This document shows, piece by piece, positions 7,058 to 10,623 of a DNA stretch of 10,623 nucleotides. How positions within the stretch are numbered: the stretch's first letter is position 1; the number at the start of each line of letters is the position of its first letter. The DNA comes from an uncultured Collinsella sp. (GTDB lineage: Bacteria > Actinomycetota > Coriobacteriia > Coriobacteriales > Coriobacteriaceae): positions 1 to 10,623 of the forward strand of contig URGY01000048.1 of the NCBI GenBank assembly GCA_900547505.1, in the 5' to 3' direction. The position numbers and the translations under genes are program-made. The notes beneath the pieces were generated by a model that searched no databases, was not told the origin of the DNA, and saw only the letters and a list, made by a program, of their open reading frames with translations.

Positions 7058-7204
7058 GTGGGCGGCGCCCACCGTTACGGTGTCCTGGGTCTCACTTTAC
7101 ACGTGCCCTGGGGGCCGCATGGCGCATAGGAAAGATGTGACTCGGGGGCATCCTCGTGCCCGGACCGCGCCTAAGAGCGCTTGTCCCGCGGGCCGCGAGG
7201 TGCG
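7058..7204 (-). other. 23S-5S internal spacer with processing structures
   Basis: This ~147-nt spacer has no gene. Near the 23S side it holds the trailer arm of the 23S processing stem (7184-7199). Near the 5S side GGTGGGC (minus strand) at 7067-7073 and GCCCACC at 7057-7063 form a 7-bp hairpin with a 3-nt loop. That hairpin uses bases that can also pair in the extended 5S stem, so the two structures are mutually exclusive. The middle shows no other convincing signal, and no tRNA. Confidence 0.7.
7184..7199 (-). repeat. 23S rRNA precursor stem, 3' (trailer) arm
   Basis: The plus-strand bases 7184-7194 (TCCCGCGGGCC) are the exact reverse complement of 10192-10202, about 3 kb away on the other side of 23S. 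After one unpaired base, 7196-7199 pairs with 10188-10191. This is the double-stranded stem flanking 23S that RNase III normally cuts in precursor processing. Pairing is seen; the cutting enzyme is inferred. Confidence 0.75.
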
Positions 7205-10180
<2,976 letters not shown>

Positions 10181-10187
10181 GACCGCT

Positions 10188-10202
10188 CTCGGGCCCGCGG
10201 GA
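10188..10202 (-). repeat. 23S rRNA precursor stem, 5' (leader) arm
   Basis: Positions 10192-10202 pair perfectly over 11 bp with 7184-7194, and 10188-10191 pair with 7196-7199 across a one-base bulge. The arm lies ~8-22 nt upstream of the estimated 23S 5' end, as expected for the precursor processing stem. Confidence 0.75.
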
Positions 10203-10281
10203 TATCCACGTGTCGCTAAATTAAATTAATCGATATCATGAATAGCGCTCGTATGTCGCAATTCGGGTATCTCATACCGCG

Positions 10282-10301
10282 GCACAGTGTCTTCACTGTG
10301 C
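10282..10301 (-). other. Stable hairpin in the 16S-23S spacer
   Basis: GCACAGTG (10282-10289) and CACTGTGC (10294-10301) give a perfect 8-bp stem with a 4-nt loop. No U run follows on the minus strand, so it is not a terminator. It is most likely part of precursor rRNA folding; function unknown. Confidence 0.6.
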
Positions 10302-10437
10302 TCGCGATCAGATGCTCCTCACTCATAAATAAGTGAATTCTTCTTGTTTGGATCGGATGAATGATTGCTATCATTCTTTGATTTAATCGCAGAAAAGAAT
10401 CGAGTCTGGAAGAATGATCTTCCATCTCTCTCCTATC

Positions 10438-10455
10438 GCTATGCGGCTCTCAAGG
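10438..10455 (-). promoter_or_regulatory. Box A-like rRNA antitermination / spacer element
   Basis: The minus strand reads CCTTGAGAGCCGCATAGC. It resembles the CTTTGAGAACT or CCTTGAAAACTGCATA element seen in the 16S-23S spacers of many Gram-positive bacteria, where box A sequences recruit Nus factors to prevent early termination before 23S. The match is to remembered consensus forms, so the role is inferred. Confidence 0.5.
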
Positions 10456-10574
10456 TACGCGGGTGCGACCCCGGGGACCGGGTGCTGCGGGGAATCATCG
10501 CGGGCGACATCTACCGGACGGGCTCCTGCCCTCTATTCGAGTTAAAGTTTGTCTCTCTAGAAGATTTATCTCCC

Positions 10575-10623
<49 letters not shown>

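Noticed and set aside
10282..10301. Hairpin considered as a terminator between 16S and 23S
   Set aside because: No U run follows it on the transcribed strand, and termination there would block 23S synthesis.

Overview
The window looks like the end of a draft-assembly contig from a high-GC Gram-positive bacterium. The best fit is a Coriobacteriia actinobacterium, probably Collinsella or a close relative. I base this on the GC-rich coding sequence, the gene order, the TsaB-RimI-TsaD fusion and the rRNA operon style. The genus is recalled rather than computed. All genes lie on the minus strand, so biological reading runs from high to low coordinates.

Layout in transcription order. The right edge holds the last ~47 nt of a 16S rRNA, followed by a ~396-nt 16S-23S spacer without tRNA genes. 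Next come a complete 23S rRNA (~7205-10180), a short spacer, a 5S rRNA (~6939-7057) and a strong intrinsic terminator (6877-6907). About 110 nt carrying two candidate promoters separate this terminator from a tight six-gene operon: acpS (holo-ACP synthase), nnr (NAD(P)H-hydrate repair), alr (alanine racemase), a family 4 uracil-DNA glycosylase, tsaE, and one long ORF fusing TsaB, RimI and TsaD. Junctions range from a 14-nt overlap to a 12-nt gap, and several Shine-Dalgarno sites overlap or abut the preceding stop codon, so translational coupling is likely.

Functionally the operon is housekeeping. It covers carrier-protein activation for fatty acid synthesis, repair of damaged nicotinamide cofactors, D-alanine for peptidoglycan, removal of uracil from DNA, and the t6A37 tRNA modification machinery (TsaE, TsaB, TsaD) with the N-terminal acetyltransferase RimI. 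Having TsaB, RimI and TsaD on one chain fixes their stoichiometry. TsaE is made just upstream with overlapping translation.

The first 48 bases are not genomic. They are the Illumina Nextera i7-side adapter (end of P7, an 8-nt index, and the transposon mosaic end). TsaD is therefore cut by the contig end, and the adapter extends its frame with an artificial peptide. I found no mobile element, CRISPR array, phage or defence gene, and nothing I would call a new system. The points most worth a second look are the adapter artefact, the triple fusion, the C-terminal extension of AcpS, and the rRNA spacer and processing structures.
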